DNA of 64,000 bases from JAZKFT01 sp963845495 (GCA_963845495.1 CAWJTH010000048.1:1-64000), one strand, 5' to 3'; numbered from the stretch's first letter, positions 18,862-28,542 are shown. Notes: generated by a model not told the origin, from the sequence alone. Numbers and translations are program-made.

Positions 18862-19737
18862 GGCCCTAAATTTTTGTGGTTGATGATTGGCGATAATTGT
18901 TGATGTGGCGATTAAATCGGTGTTTAGTCAGCCGTTATTTAATGTTTGGGTAAGATACATCTTTTTTTGAAAAAGACGAATTGTGAAGATGGGTAGTTTG
19001 TTTTTTGCCAAACCGTAAGTGCCCAATGTTAGATCGCCAGCGCCTTTTATTAAGTCACCAGTTTGCATAACAGACTGTAAACATGGTATTTAGAACTCAA
19101 GAAGACACTTCGTGTATAAAATGACTTGCCATTGGTAAAGCGTCTGACCAGTGAAAAACAGCCAACCGAGCGCCGCAACCACTGGCTTATATAATGTGAC
19201 GCACCGATGTTGATGGTGTAATTTCCCTAAAAAAAATTACTTAGGCAATTAATGATGGTTTTGTGATAGAATGGCGGCATTAAAATTATGTTTACCGTTC
19301 AATGCTGTTTGGTTTAAGCCACAACTCTAAATAAATAATCAATACTCAATATTCAATAAAATCCACTTGCTTTCTTCTGTTGAGTATTGAATATTGAACA
19401 TAGGATTAGGTGTTTTGTTCGCAAACTCTTGCTGCTCTTATGTTTCTTCGGTCTTTTTCTTTTTTTTCTTGGCAAAAAAAGAAACAAAAAAAGCCAAGGC
19501 TCTCGAAAGAAAAGGCTAAAAATTCTTGTCGCTGGCCGGAAGAAAAAGAACTCGCCTTATCATTCATCTTGGTTCAAGCCCCGAATGGCTCAAACAGCTT
19601 TTTCTTCCAAATACAGGCCATCAACAATAATTTTTATGCACTTTTCTTTCGAAGGCCGTTCCACAAAATAGATTGCGAATATTCTACCTAATCCTGTATT
19701 GAACATTGATTATTGAGTATTTTTTCTTGATTTACGA
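18862..19737. repeat. 876-bp non-coding gap with nested inverted repeats
   Basis: No supported gene. Around 19330-19410 and 19675-19725 the words TGAGTATTGAATATTGAACA and CAATACTCAATATTCAATA recur in both orientations. GGATTAGGT (19403) pairs with ACCTAATCC (19685). Between these arms lies a block (about 19430-19670) with overlapping plus-strand frames rich in Lys, Phe and Ser. The layout of a block flanked by inverted repeats suggests a dispersed non-autonomous repeat, but I cannot identify a transposase. Confidence 0.35.
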
Positions 19738-20379
19738 TTAATTAATATCCTGATGGATTTTTTGTGTGATGGGCTCGGGCATTTTGGCGGTGGGCGTAAG
19801 TGCTTGGAAATCATTGATCACTTTTTGGTTTGCGGGGTTACTATCGGTCATAAATTTAATGGGCGAAGCATCCACAACGCTGCCACCTTTATTTTTCCAA
19901 GCAATATTTATCTCGTATTTAAATGCCGAAATCTTTTCTCCGCTGCTCGTCATCACAAACCCTTCATACGAAATACTTTGCAGCCTGCGTGTCATAGGTA
20001 CTGCTTTTACCACCGTTTCAACTACCAGCCTTTGTCCCTTCGGCATTAAATCCCTGGCCGCCCTAATAAATTGTTCGATACCATTATTTTGTAGTCGTTG
20101 GTTTACAAACCTTGGCGCATTCAATAACCCAAACGGACTTTCCCACCCAAAACCTTGGCCAGAGGCGTGTGCCCTTTCGGTGCCTTTAAATGTTGGTATG
20201 CCAGATTCCGATGCACTATAAAACTCTTTTTCACGCCCTTGGCGGCCAATGGATGATTTTATTTCCCCTTCGTGGTGAATACCAGCTTGTGCATCTCGCC
20301 AAACCCTTTCGCCACCGGGGTATTCCAACAACGTTTTATCGCCAAGTATTGGCAAATCGCCTTCATAATCGTAAGGCAC
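19738..20379 (-). CDS. polymorphic-toxin-like domain, probably the displaced C-terminus of the 1540-aa cargo protein
   Basis: 213 residues beginning MPYDYEGDLPILGD, with REKEFYSASESGIPTFKG, ERAHASGQGFGWESPFGLL and RFVNQRLQNNGIEQFIRAA. This conserved-looking ERAH..GQG..ESP..VNQ pattern resembles polymorphic toxin C-terminal domains (my recollection is the type 4 group), which are normally fused to a delivery protein. The frame is open upstream of the ATG (TSKAPKNYVIKEVPYDYEG), directly abutting the giant gene that stops at 20385. A frameshift near 20420-20445 would therefore fuse the two. A separate gene is possible but there is no room for its own ribosome-binding site outside the upstream gene. 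Confidence 0.6.
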   Translation of the reverse strand: MPYDYEGDLPILGDKTLLEYPGGERVWRDAQAGIHHEGEIKSSIGRQGREKEFYSASESGIPTFKGTERAHASGQGFGWESPFGLLNAPRFVNQRLQNNGIEQFIRAARDLMPKGQRLVVETVVKAVPMTRRLQSISYEGFVMTSSGEKISAFKYEINIAWKNKGGSVVDASPIKFMTDSNPANQKVINDFQALTPTAKMPEPITQKIHQDIN

Positions 20380-20384
20380 TTCTT

Positions 20385-23300
20385 TTATAACATAATTTTT
20401 TGGTGCCTTGCTGGTGGTTGCCGAACGGTATCCAACAAACGCATGCGCTGCTCCATTTTTGCCAACGCTTCCATTCTTGGTTTTGGCACGTTTTCACCAT
20501 AATTCCCAATTTCTTCCTGCAAGGCACGCAATTCTTTTTTCAGGATCGGCCTTTCTTGGATGGTTTCCTTGAACTGCAATTGCAAGATAGGGCATCTTTC
20601 GCCAGCCGTGGCCGAGCAGCGGCCCACGCTTCCATCCGGATAAGCTTCCACATCGTGCTGTTTATCTGGCGTTTCGGCATGGCCTTTCATGTTTACTTTC
20701 CTATCTTTTTCGTATTGGTCTGGCTCATGTTTGCCGCCCGGTGGTTCGTTTGGCTTGGTTGGTGGTTTTGTTCCATTTGCATCTTCTTCGGCCTTCACCT
20801 TGGCTGCATTTGCGGCATCTTCTTTTTCTTTGCCCAAGAAGAACTTTTCCATTTTAGGGTCACGCCAATTGCCTTCGGCATCCTTCAAACCACTTTTAAG
20901 CATGGCCGATTCATAATCCCTTTCCTTCATCAGGTTATTGGTAAGGGCATCAATTTCATCAACATTCCTTATTTTAAATTCGCTGTGCAATGCAATTACG
21001 GCAAACGTGCCGGAAAGCAATGCGTTGCGCATAATTTCTGCCTGCATCACCGCCACCTTTTTGGGGTCGTCGGCATACACTTCGGCCACCATCGACAAAT
21101 CTTTCGATGTTTTGTAAGCGATAAGACCGATATTGGTGATAGCTTCCGCTTTCTGGATAATCATCACCGTTTTTTGAAGCCTTACAATGGTGCCCAGTTT
21201 ATTGAGCATGGCAACAGACAGCACGCCTTTTTCGCCTTTGGCAATGTCGCCCGTTGCTTCTGCAATATTTACAAGCGATTTTAAGGTAGCCACCTGGCTA
21301 AGTTTTGCCACCGCACCAATACCCTGGAATACAGGCCCAGCAATGTTTAGCAGATCCATTGCCAGTTCCACATCAGCATGAAGTCGGTGGTTTACCGCAC
21401 GGTCGTAAATATTATCAATGGCCAAGCCGGCACCAATAACCATGGCGCCAATGCCGATATAACCCGCCACTACACCCAGCAGCCCCCCGCTTAAAACGGT
21501 GCCGATAATAAGCGCCGCAATACCCGCCGCGGCTGCAACAATGCTTAATATACGTTTTACTTTTTCCCAAGTGCCGGGTGCGCTTTCTACATGGTCCCGT
21601 GCATTTGTGCCCGGTATGCGGTAAGCAATGTAGCCTTCGCCGTACTTGCATTTATGGCCAAAATCTTCAAATGCTGATTTTACGGCTTCTTCGTAACCTT
21701 TATCGCCCGACAAATCGCTTATGCCTTCGTACCAGCCTTTGGTTTCTTCGGTAGTTACATCCACCAATCTTACATGTGTGCGGCCCATTAAATCTTCGCC
21801 CTTGCCAATGGTTAACAACAGTGGGTACACCTGGCCGGTAACCTTGCTTACCAAGCCCACCACTGGTGCGGGTTGTATTTTATAATGTTTCAGTTCATCG
21901 CTAAAATCATTTACACGCTCTTTCATTTCGCCCATTTGCTTTACGCTTTTTTGCGCATCAGTAATCATTTTTGTAAGCTTGTCAATGGGCTTTTTATCGA
22001 GTTCGTTCGTTTCTACATATTTCCAAAGTTTTAGTAGGTCGTCAAATTGCTTGTCGGTTATCTCTTTTCTTTTTGATGCTCTTTCAATTAGTTCGGTAAC
22101 GCGGGTAGTGGCGTTTGCCTGTTGGTAATACGATTTTAATAAGCTCACCAGTTTTATTAAATCGTTCTGGTTTTGGATGTTATAATCTGTTCCTTCCAGC
22201 AATGTCCTTTTTTCCTGTTTCTCCAGTTCCTCCAATTTTGTTTGCAGGTCTTTTTTCTTTTCAGGATCTTTTTCGTCAGCAATTTCTTTTTTAATGCGTT
22301 CCATGGCATTCAATCGTTCATCCCTAACACCTTCGGCCAATTTATACCCATCAATCAGGTTCACGGTAAAAAATGCTTCGCTCGGCAACCGGAAAGTTGT
22401 TTCGCTTGGTTCGGCCAATGCCCTGGCATAAATCACGTATTCACCTTCCGTTTTTGGCATGCTTATGGTGCCGGTGCTATCGTAACTCGTTTTAAGACCG
22501 TACGTTAAACCAAATTCACGGTAAAAACGCAACATTTCTGGCCCCATCGTATCCATATCTATTTTTAAATCTTCCTTAAGCACAGGGTTTGCTTTTTCCA
22601 ATTGTTTACTGTTTTTAAACCAGCCCTGCAATTGTTTTCTCCTTTCGCTCCAATCTTTCGGCATTTTGTTCAAATCGTCTGGCGGAATTATCTCGCTGAT
22701 CCTGTACACATCCCAAGTGTACATAATGCCGCGATAATGTACCTGTGTTTCGCTAAGTATATCCATGCCAGGTGCGCCGCTGGTGTTCACGTTCATATAC
22801 ATTTCAAGTTCGGCGCCCGTTACTGATCGGTAATCGTCTCTAATATTCAACCCTTCGATGGTGGCGGGGAACGGAACCAATACCGTTTTATAGGTAGTCG
22901 GATTTTCATTTACCGCTTTTATAGTGTTGCCCCTAATTGCCATCGTGGCTTTTTTCACCGCCTCAAACAATTCATCAATATTGGTATGCGGCACCAACGG
23001 ACTCGCCAAAAGCCCTGTTTTCAGTTCGCTTGCGGGGTTGCCTTCGGCATCTTTTGTGGTGATGTAAAGCGATAATTTTAGGTAAACGGTATCCGGACTT
23101 TCTTCTTTTGTAACAATGCCGGTTTTATCGGGCAGGTCGGCCTCGCCGGGATGCGATTTTCTTGTTTCCGCAATTTTTACATCCAGTTCCAATTTCATGC
23201 GGTAAGCCCAATCCAATGCCGGGTCAAGCGGTTTGCTATCCTTGTTGGGGGTTGTGGGGCCTTCCAATTGGCGGATACGGATCTTGTCCCTAATTTCTTG

Positions 23301-25007
23301 GAACTTTTCCTTTTTATCATCTTTTTCATCAATATCAAAATAAACCTGCAACGGTTTTTTGGGATCGGTGGTAGGCTGGGTTGATGATGCCCGCCATTTT
23401 TGTGAATTTCTTGAGTAGTACAAGGAAAAAGTATCGGGCAGATCGGTTGATTTTGGTTCGGCCACTTGCACTTCTTTTATCATTTTCCGCATCGCTTCTT
23501 GGTAAGGGCCCATCCATTTTGGCATCGGCGGCGTTACGGCTTTTTCTTCTGGTTTTACATTTTCTACACCGCCTCCGCCATGCATTACGATAACCGCAAA
23601 ACCTGGGTTTACCACCTTAGAGTCAAAACTTTTTCTATCCTTATCATTGGTGAACCAATCTGGAATGGTCAGCTCTTTGTTTACCGCATCATAAATCTTT
23701 TTTCCATCCTTTGTATTGGCGTTGCCACCAATCAATACGTCTGAAGTTATGCCTTCGGGCGTACCGTTGTCAATATCCTGCGTACCTAAAATAGCCAGTT
23801 TGTTGTTGGCCAAACCGATTAAATAATAGGGCGGTAGATTAAGTGGTTTGATAGTGTAAGACTCGATCAATTTCTTTTCAAAAGCATTATTTTCTTTTCC
23901 TTTGATGCTATATAATTGGGCTTTGATTCCATTTATAACCATCACCTGAACAATATCCATCGGCGCACCCATTACAGCCATCGTGTATCTTAAATATTGG
24001 ATACTTTCATCCACACTGCTCCAAGTGGTGGATGGGTAAATGGAAATATCGCCCGTTTTACGCTTTATAGAACCACTTTTATCTTGCTGTACGGTATGCG
24101 TTAATTCGTGCGCCAGCAAGTGTTTGCCCTCGTTAGAATTGGGCGAAAATTTGCCTGAATTGAAATAAATATCTTGCCCAACGGTAAAAGCCTGCGCATT
24201 TAAACTGTTTGATAAATTAGCGGCCTGCGCATCAGTATGGATTGTTACGCCCGAAAAATCAGCCCCGAAACGGCCTTCCATAAATTGTTTTGTTTCGCCT
24301 GATAATGCTTCACCATTGCCTCTGCTCGATTGGATGGATTGTGAAACACTTTCGCTGGTACTGGATTGGCTGTCGGAAGATTTCCGTTGGATGAACGGCA
24401 TCAGTGGTTTACGTTGCAATTTTTCTTTGGCTTCGCAATGGCTGCATTTTCTTTGAAGGAACGGCACTTGAAACACACTTTCCTTCACAGAACTAATATT
24501 ATTGATGGCAGTATTTTGGCCAATCTGTTTTCTTTGGATGAATGAAAGCTGTGGTATGCGCTGCGCAATACCATCGTTTTCTTCTTCCTCGCAATGGTTG
24601 CACCTGCGCTGGATAATGGAAGTTTGCGACAAATTTGACTTCGATCCCCCGATATTATTGATGGTAGCTTTTTCGTCGATCTGTTTTTTTTGTATGAATG
24701 AAAGCTGTGGTTTGCGCTGTGCAATGCCATCGTTTTCTTCTTCTTCGCAATGGTTGCATTTGCGCTGGATGGAATGCCCAATACTTCGCCCAAACGGAAC
24801 GTTTATCGGCATCCGCATAATTTTATCGGCCATGGCATCGGCTTCGTTTTCCAGCGGATCATCCACCGCACCAATGGATAATTTCCGTTGGATCGGCATT
24901 GCTTGCAATGGTTCGTACACCATCATTTCATCCGCCTTTTTATTTAAAGCCATTGCCGCAGCTGGCATTGTTTGTGGCTGTGGCGCTACTGTTGCTTTTT
25001 CAGACAT
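20385..25007 (-). CDS. giant eCIS cargo candidate: DUF4157 protein of 1540 aa
   Basis: The N-terminus has the leader (MPIQRKLSIGAVDDPLENEA) and then two HCEEEENDGIAQR zinc-knuckle repeats plus a third shorter one (RKCSHCEAKEKLQRKP). The DUF4157 core follows (FGADFSGVTIHTDAQAANL, LLAHELTHTVQQ near residue 300). The middle is long and mixed, with a charged helix (KKKDLQTKLEELEKQEKRTL near 935) and a hydrophobic region near 1150-1200 (IVAAAAGIAALIIGTVLSGG, VVAGYIGIGAMVIGAGLAI) like the helical segment before many toxin tips. The last residues (RQPPARHQKIML) look like frameshift garbage. The next frame encodes a toxin-like domain, so the intact protein was probably about 1770 residues. Confidence 0.75.
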   Translation of the reverse strand: MSEKATVAPQPQTMPAAAMALNKKADEMMVYEPLQAMPIQRKLSIGAVDDPLENEADAMADKIMRMPINVPFGRSIGHSIQRKCNHCEEEENDGIAQRKPQLSFIQKKQIDEKATINNIGGSKSNLSQTSIIQRRCNHCEEEENDGIAQRIPQLSFIQRKQIGQNTAINNISSVKESVFQVPFLQRKCSHCEAKEKLQRKPLMPFIQRKSSDSQSSTSESVSQSIQSSRGNGEALSGETKQFMEGRFGADFSGVTIHTDAQAANLSNSLNAQAFTVGQDIYFNSGKFSPNSNEGKHLLAHELTHTVQQDKSGSIKRKTGDISIYPSTTWSSVDESIQYLRYTMAVMGAPMDIVQVMVINGIKAQLYSIKGKENNAFEKKLIESYTIKPLNLPPYYLIGLANNKLAILGTQDIDNGTPEGITSDVLIGGNANTKDGKKIYDAVNKELTIPDWFTNDKDRKSFDSKVVNPGFAVIVMHGGGGVENVKPEEKAVTPPMPKWMGPYQEAMRKMIKEVQVAEPKSTDLPDTFSLYYSRNSQKWRASSTQPTTDPKKPLQVYFDIDEKDDKKEKFQEIRDKIRIRQLEGPTTPNKDSKPLDPALDWAYRMKLELDVKIAETRKSHPGEADLPDKTGIVTKEESPDTVYLKLSLYITTKDAEGNPASELKTGLLASPLVPHTNIDELFEAVKKATMAIRGNTIKAVNENPTTYKTVLVPFPATIEGLNIRDDYRSVTGAELEMYMNVNTSGAPGMDILSETQVHYRGIMYTWDVYRISEIIPPDDLNKMPKDWSERRKQLQGWFKNSKQLEKANPVLKEDLKIDMDTMGPEMLRFYREFGLTYGLKTSYDSTGTISMPKTEGEYVIYARALAEPSETTFRLPSEAFFTVNLIDGYKLAEGVRDERLNAMERIKKEIADEKDPEKKKDLQTKLEELEKQEKRTLLEGTDYNIQNQNDLIKLVSLLKSYYQQANATTRVTELIERASKRKEITDKQFDDLLKLWKYVETNELDKKPIDKLTKMITDAQKSVKQMGEMKERVNDFSDELKHYKIQPAPVVGLVSKVTGQVYPLLLTIGKGEDLMGRTHVRLVDVTTEETKGWYEGISDLSGDKGYEEAVKSAFEDFGHKCKYGEGYIAYRIPGTNARDHVESAPGTWEKVKRILSIVAAAAGIAALIIGTVLSGGLLGVVAGYIGIGAMVIGAGLAIDNIYDRAVNHRLHADVELAMDLLNIAGPVFQGIGAVAKLSQVATLKSLVNIAEATGDIAKGEKGVLSVAMLNKLGTIVRLQKTVMIIQKAEAITNIGLIAYKTSKDLSMVAEVYADDPKKVAVMQAEIMRNALLSGTFAVIALHSEFKIRNVDEIDALTNNLMKERDYESAMLKSGLKDAEGNWRDPKMEKFFLGKEKEDAANAAKVKAEEDANGTKPPTKPNEPPGGKHEPDQYEKDRKVNMKGHAETPDKQHDVEAYPDGSVGRCSATAGERCPILQLQFKETIQERPILKKELRALQEEIGNYGENVPKPRMEALAKMEQRMRLLDTVRQPPARHQKIML

Positions 25008-25149
25008 ACTATTTTAAGTATTTGTCGTTGGGCAATTTTTATTTAACTATTGGATGATTGGTCGTTTGTATTTGTTGTGCAATCCTTCATTCATTTTAAT
25101 CATTTTATTATTGGTTAAGTAAATCAAAATTTTGCCTTTGCCCTTTGTT

Positions 25150-26358
25150 TTATCCAGGCGGGTGCCATTTTATTGGATCGAAATTGGGATCTAATTCTTG
25201 GGCTTTGTGTAATACCACGTACACATGTCCTTCACGCATGCGTTGGATGGTTTCTTTATTAATCGTGAACTCATCTTTATTTTCTTTATTTTTTATGTTT
25301 TGGTATTCTATCATTTTCCGGTAGGCCCAATATTCCGTCCAAGCATCAAGCTTTGTGTTCGCTTCGTCTTCGCTTTTTGAAATAGTCACCGCTTTTCCAG
25401 CATGCTTATCATCCAATGCTTTCCCATATTTTTTGGTAGCGTTCGGGTATTTTTCTGCATGTAGGGCGTGTATGCCTTCGTGCAGCACGGTGCCTTCGCC
25501 AATATTGGCAAATACATCGGGCGACCCTTCCAATGTTTTAGCATCAATATAAATTTCGCCGGTCGTAAAATTGGTTTCACCACCGTGGTTATCATCCATG
25601 ATGTAGCATTTAATTTTTTTGTCGGTAAACTTTTTCCGCAGCAATACGGTAGCTTCTTTTATATCATTGGGCATGCTACTGTTTGCACCGGCATTTGCTT
25701 CCAATTTGGTGATAACCACATTAATCTGGTTGAGGCATTTTTGGTATTGGCCGGGCGGATCGTCTGTTAATTCTTGCTTTCTTTGGAGCAGCTTTCGTTG
25801 TGCATCATTGTTTTGCTGGATGGTATGCGTCAGTTCGTGCGCCAGCAAATGTTTTCCTTCGTTGGTATTGGGCGCATATTTGTTTTGGTTGAAATACACA
25901 TCGTTACCCACTGTAAAAGCCTGCGCATTTAGTTGTCGGGAAAGATTGGAAGCGTAATCGCCTGTATGTATGCGCACATCCTGAAAGCTAGTGCCAAAGC
26001 GGCTTTCCATAAAAGATAGGGTTTGGTTATCCATATCGCTGCCACCGCTTTTGGTAGCATTTATTTGGTTGGTAACAGCATCGCTGGCTGTGCCAGCGCC
26101 ATTGCTTTTTTCTTTTTTTTGGATGAAAGAAACCAGTGGTTTACGCTGTGCCATGCCGTCGTTTTCTTCTTCCTCGCAATGGTTGCACCTGCGCTGGATG
26201 GCATTGTTTTGGGTGATTGGCATGCGCATAATTTTATCGGTCATGGCATCGGCTCTGTGTTCCATGATGCCGTTATTTTGGCCAATCGTTGACTTACATT
26301 GTGCTGCAGCCGGCGCAACCTCTGTGTTGGATTGTAAGTTCATGCCTTGCCGATTCAT
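25150..26358 (-). CDS. eCIS cargo candidate: DUF4157 protein with a second zincin-like domain
   Basis: 402 residues. Leader EHRADAMTDKIMRMP, knuckle RRCNHCEEEENDGMAQRKP, core FGTSFQDVRIHTGDYASNL and LLAHELTHTIQQ. After residue 190 comes a different domain with IKCYIMDDNHGGETNFTTGE and GTVLHEGIHALHAEKYPNAT, a second HExxH motif. It is followed by an EYWAYRKMIEY helix that could supply the third ligand. This is the layout of an effector metallopeptidase (zincin) independent of the DUF4157 HExxH. No protease substrate can be inferred. ATG 26358 gives an in-frame leader; no signal peptide. Confidence 0.75.
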   Translation of the reverse strand: MNRQGMNLQSNTEVAPAAAQCKSTIGQNNGIMEHRADAMTDKIMRMPITQNNAIQRRCNHCEEEENDGMAQRKPLVSFIQKKEKSNGAGTASDAVTNQINATKSGGSDMDNQTLSFMESRFGTSFQDVRIHTGDYASNLSRQLNAQAFTVGNDVYFNQNKYAPNTNEGKHLLAHELTHTIQQNNDAQRKLLQRKQELTDDPPGQYQKCLNQINVVITKLEANAGANSSMPNDIKEATVLLRKKFTDKKIKCYIMDDNHGGETNFTTGEIYIDAKTLEGSPDVFANIGEGTVLHEGIHALHAEKYPNATKKYGKALDDKHAGKAVTISKSEDEANTKLDAWTEYWAYRKMIEYQNIKNKENKDEFTINKETIQRMREGHVYVVLHKAQELDPNFDPIKWHPPG

Positions 26359-26423
26359 CGAAATTAAATTTACAGCTTGTTACAAGATTATTTTTAAATA
26401 TGCCACATACATATTTAAAATTT

Positions 26424-26837
26424 TTATGCGTCAATTTTGTTTGGATCCCCATAAGGATAACTCCACATTTTTCGTTCGGCTTTAAGCAAGCCCTGCTGCC
26501 ATATTGGGATGTCAACAGGATTTATTTTTTTAAATGTTCTCATTTTTCCCTCTCCATACATCATAAACCGGTTATTTTCCCATGTACAAAACAGTTCCCA
26601 CCGATCGCCGAAAGGCGGGAACATATATAGGTCGTTTCCCCTCCACTTCGTTTTAATGCGGTAGATATCATCATTTGGTACGCCTGCAATAGAAGAAACG
26701 GACGGAAGATTGACTATCAAACTATCATTGTTGTAAATGAAAGTGTTTATGTCTGGGATATTTTGTGTGATACGGATATTTGTGTCTTCTTCCTTATCAA
26801 ATTGCCAGATAGCATCAAAACCATGTTCTGTCGTCAT
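26424..26837 (-). CDS. small protein of unknown function in the cargo array (about 137 aa)
   Basis: The open frame extends to 26966 and overlaps the preceding cargo gene, but the protein-like part starts at ATG 26837 (MTTEHGFDAIWQFDKEEDTN), 23 bp after that gene ends. It contains NDDIYRIKTKWRGNDLYMFP, DRWELFCTWENNRFMMYGEG and a C-terminal WSYPYGDPNKIDA. It has no leader, core domain or signal peptide. A small soluble gene directly behind one toxin-like gene and before another could be an immunity protein or loading chaperone, but this is from position only. Confidence 0.5.
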   Translation of the reverse strand: MTTEHGFDAIWQFDKEEDTNIRITQNIPDINTFIYNNDSLIVNLPSVSSIAGVPNDDIYRIKTKWRGNDLYMFPPFGDRWELFCTWENNRFMMYGEGKMRTFKKINPVDIPIWQQGLLKAERKMWSYPYGDPNKIDA

Positions 26838-26859
26838 ATTGGGTTCATTTATTTGGTTA

Positions 26860-28542
26860 TCAAGGTACCGTGTTTGTTGGGAAAGCAGCATCAAGGGCAG
26901 CTTTTCTATCTGCCGGCAACCTGCTTGCCGCACCTGCGGACAATACCTCATAAGTTCCCGCAACATCAGGAATGGGTGAGGTGGTGCCGTTGAAATTGAA
27001 ATAGATATTCCATCTTACGTGATAAATCACGCTGTTATCGTTAACAACCAAATAGGTATCGAATCCGTTAATCATCCGTATACTGGCTGGTCTTGTAGCA
27101 AAGGATGCCGCATAAGTTTCAGCTTGGTTGTTCCAGCCATTCGGCTGATCAAATATTTCTGTATGTGCCCCAAGAACCCTTTCGGCTGTAAAACCAGCAT
27201 CATAGTACATACTCCCAGTGGCAGGCACAGTATCCACAGCCCACCGAAATGTAGTACCATCTGAATAAGGGCGGCCTGTACCTGCAGAAGTGGTAGTGGA
27301 TCCTGCACGATAAATCCTTCTTCTTGTTACCGGATCAATTGTTGACATCTGCCGGAAAGCGAATTGCAGCCAACGCGAATTATCCGCATTTCTTCCAGTA
27401 TAGTTCACTCCAATGGCGTTGGTAAGGTCCGTTCTTCCAGGGTTAGTAAAACCTGTCCTAACAGTTACAACCCCGGTCGGGTTATCTCTTGCGCCGATGA
27501 AGCCCTGGTGCTGCAAATTTCCAAGACGAGCCACTACCCTTGACCGTAATCTCATTCGGCGTTCAGCAGGATTCAGTGCCATTTCGGTACCCGAGGCTAC
27601 ATCTGCATCTGCACCCATAAAAGTCCCCTCTGCCCTCAACTCGTTGGCCAATCTTAATGCTGTAGCGGCTCCTATTTTACCATCCTGCGTCATGCCAAAG
27701 TTAGCTTGATACCGAACTATTGCATTCACAAAATCTTCGTTAACCGTTGCTGGTTCGGCACTTATACCCAGCACATCCCTCAACAAAGAAACTTCATCCG
27801 CGTCTGAAAAGGCAGCTTGATTCCACCTAATGGCGCTTCTCATTTGGGTAGCTGTCAGCTCACGGCCTTCTGCAAGCGCATCGGTAGGCTCCACCGCTAA
27901 GTCTCTCTGGATGAGCATTGGCTGAATCGATGAATGATTTTGTTGCACAGTATGCGTTAACTCATGGGCCAGCAAATGTTTGCCATCCGTAGTATTGGGT
28001 GCATATTTATTTTGGTTGAAATAAACATTGTTGGCAACGGTAAAAGCTTTGGCATTTAATTGCTGCGAAAGCTCGGTAGCATAACCGCCCGTGTGGATGC
28101 GCACATCCTGAAAGCTTGTGCCAAAGCGGCTTTCCATAAATGACAAGGTCTGGTTATCCATACCGCTGCCACCGCCTTTTGTAGCATTTATTTGGTTGGT
28201 CACCGCATCGCTTGCGGCGGCCTCACCTTGGCCATTTTCTTTTTTTTGTATAAAAGAAACAAGTGGTTTTCGCTGTGCGATGCCGTCGTTTTCTTCTTCC
28301 TCGCAATGGTTGCAATGGCGCTGGATGGCATGTTGAGTAGATGAAAAAGGCATGCGCACTACTCTATCTGCCATTGCATCAGCTTCATGTTCCAGCGGAT
28401 CATCTGCCGCACCAACAGCTAATTTTCGCTGGATAGGCAAATGTTTGGAAGAAACATTATCCACTAAATTAGACGCAATTTGACTGGCAGCCGTGGCGGC
28501 TTGCGTGGCTTGTTGGGGCAATATGGTTGACTGTTCGTACAA
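26860..28542 (-). CDS. eCIS cargo candidate: DUF4157 protein with peptidoglycan-binding-like middle
   Basis: 560 residues. The leader has LPIQRKLAVGAADDPLEHEA and RHCNHCEEEENDGIAQRKP. The core has FGTSFQDVRIHTGGYATEL and LLAHELTHTVQQ near residue 195. Residues about 250-310 (LRDVLGISAEPATVNEDFVN, IVRYQANFGMTQDGKIGAAT) have the spacing of a PG_binding_1 repeat, which binds peptidoglycan or other polymers. The C-terminal half (WLQFAFRQMSTIDPVTRRRI, HTEIFDQPNGWNNQAETYAA) is unrecognised, with many aromatics and probable strands. It carries the same leader as its neighbours and no signal peptide. Confidence 0.7.
   Translation of the reverse strand: MYEQSTILPQQATQAATAASQIASNLVDNVSSKHLPIQRKLAVGAADDPLEHEADAMADRVVRMPFSSTQHAIQRHCNHCEEEENDGIAQRKPLVSFIQKKENGQGEAAASDAVTNQINATKGGGSGMDNQTLSFMESRFGTSFQDVRIHTGGYATELSQQLNAKAFTVANNVYFNQNKYAPNTTDGKHLLAHELTHTVQQNHSSIQPMLIQRDLAVEPTDALAEGRELTATQMRSAIRWNQAAFSDADEVSLLRDVLGISAEPATVNEDFVNAIVRYQANFGMTQDGKIGAATALRLANELRAEGTFMGADADVASGTEMALNPAERRMRLRSRVVARLGNLQHQGFIGARDNPTGVVTVRTGFTNPGRTDLTNAIGVNYTGRNADNSRWLQFAFRQMSTIDPVTRRRIYRAGSTTTSAGTGRPYSDGTTFRWAVDTVPATGSMYYDAGFTAERVLGAHTEIFDQPNGWNNQAETYAASFATRPASIRMINGFDTYLVVNDNSVIYHVRWNIYFNFNGTTSPIPDVAGTYEVLSAGAASRLPADRKAALDAAFPTNTVP

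Noticed and set aside
19387..19691. Two plus-strand ORFs of about 94 aa as small membrane proteins
   Set aside because: They overlap in different frames inside a repeat-flanked block, both look low-complexity, and neither has neighbours; treated as part of a repeat.
20400..21284. 294-aa plus-strand frame inside the giant cargo gene
   Set aside because: It lies wholly antisense to a well-supported gene and is Phe/Cys/His-rich as expected for a shadow.
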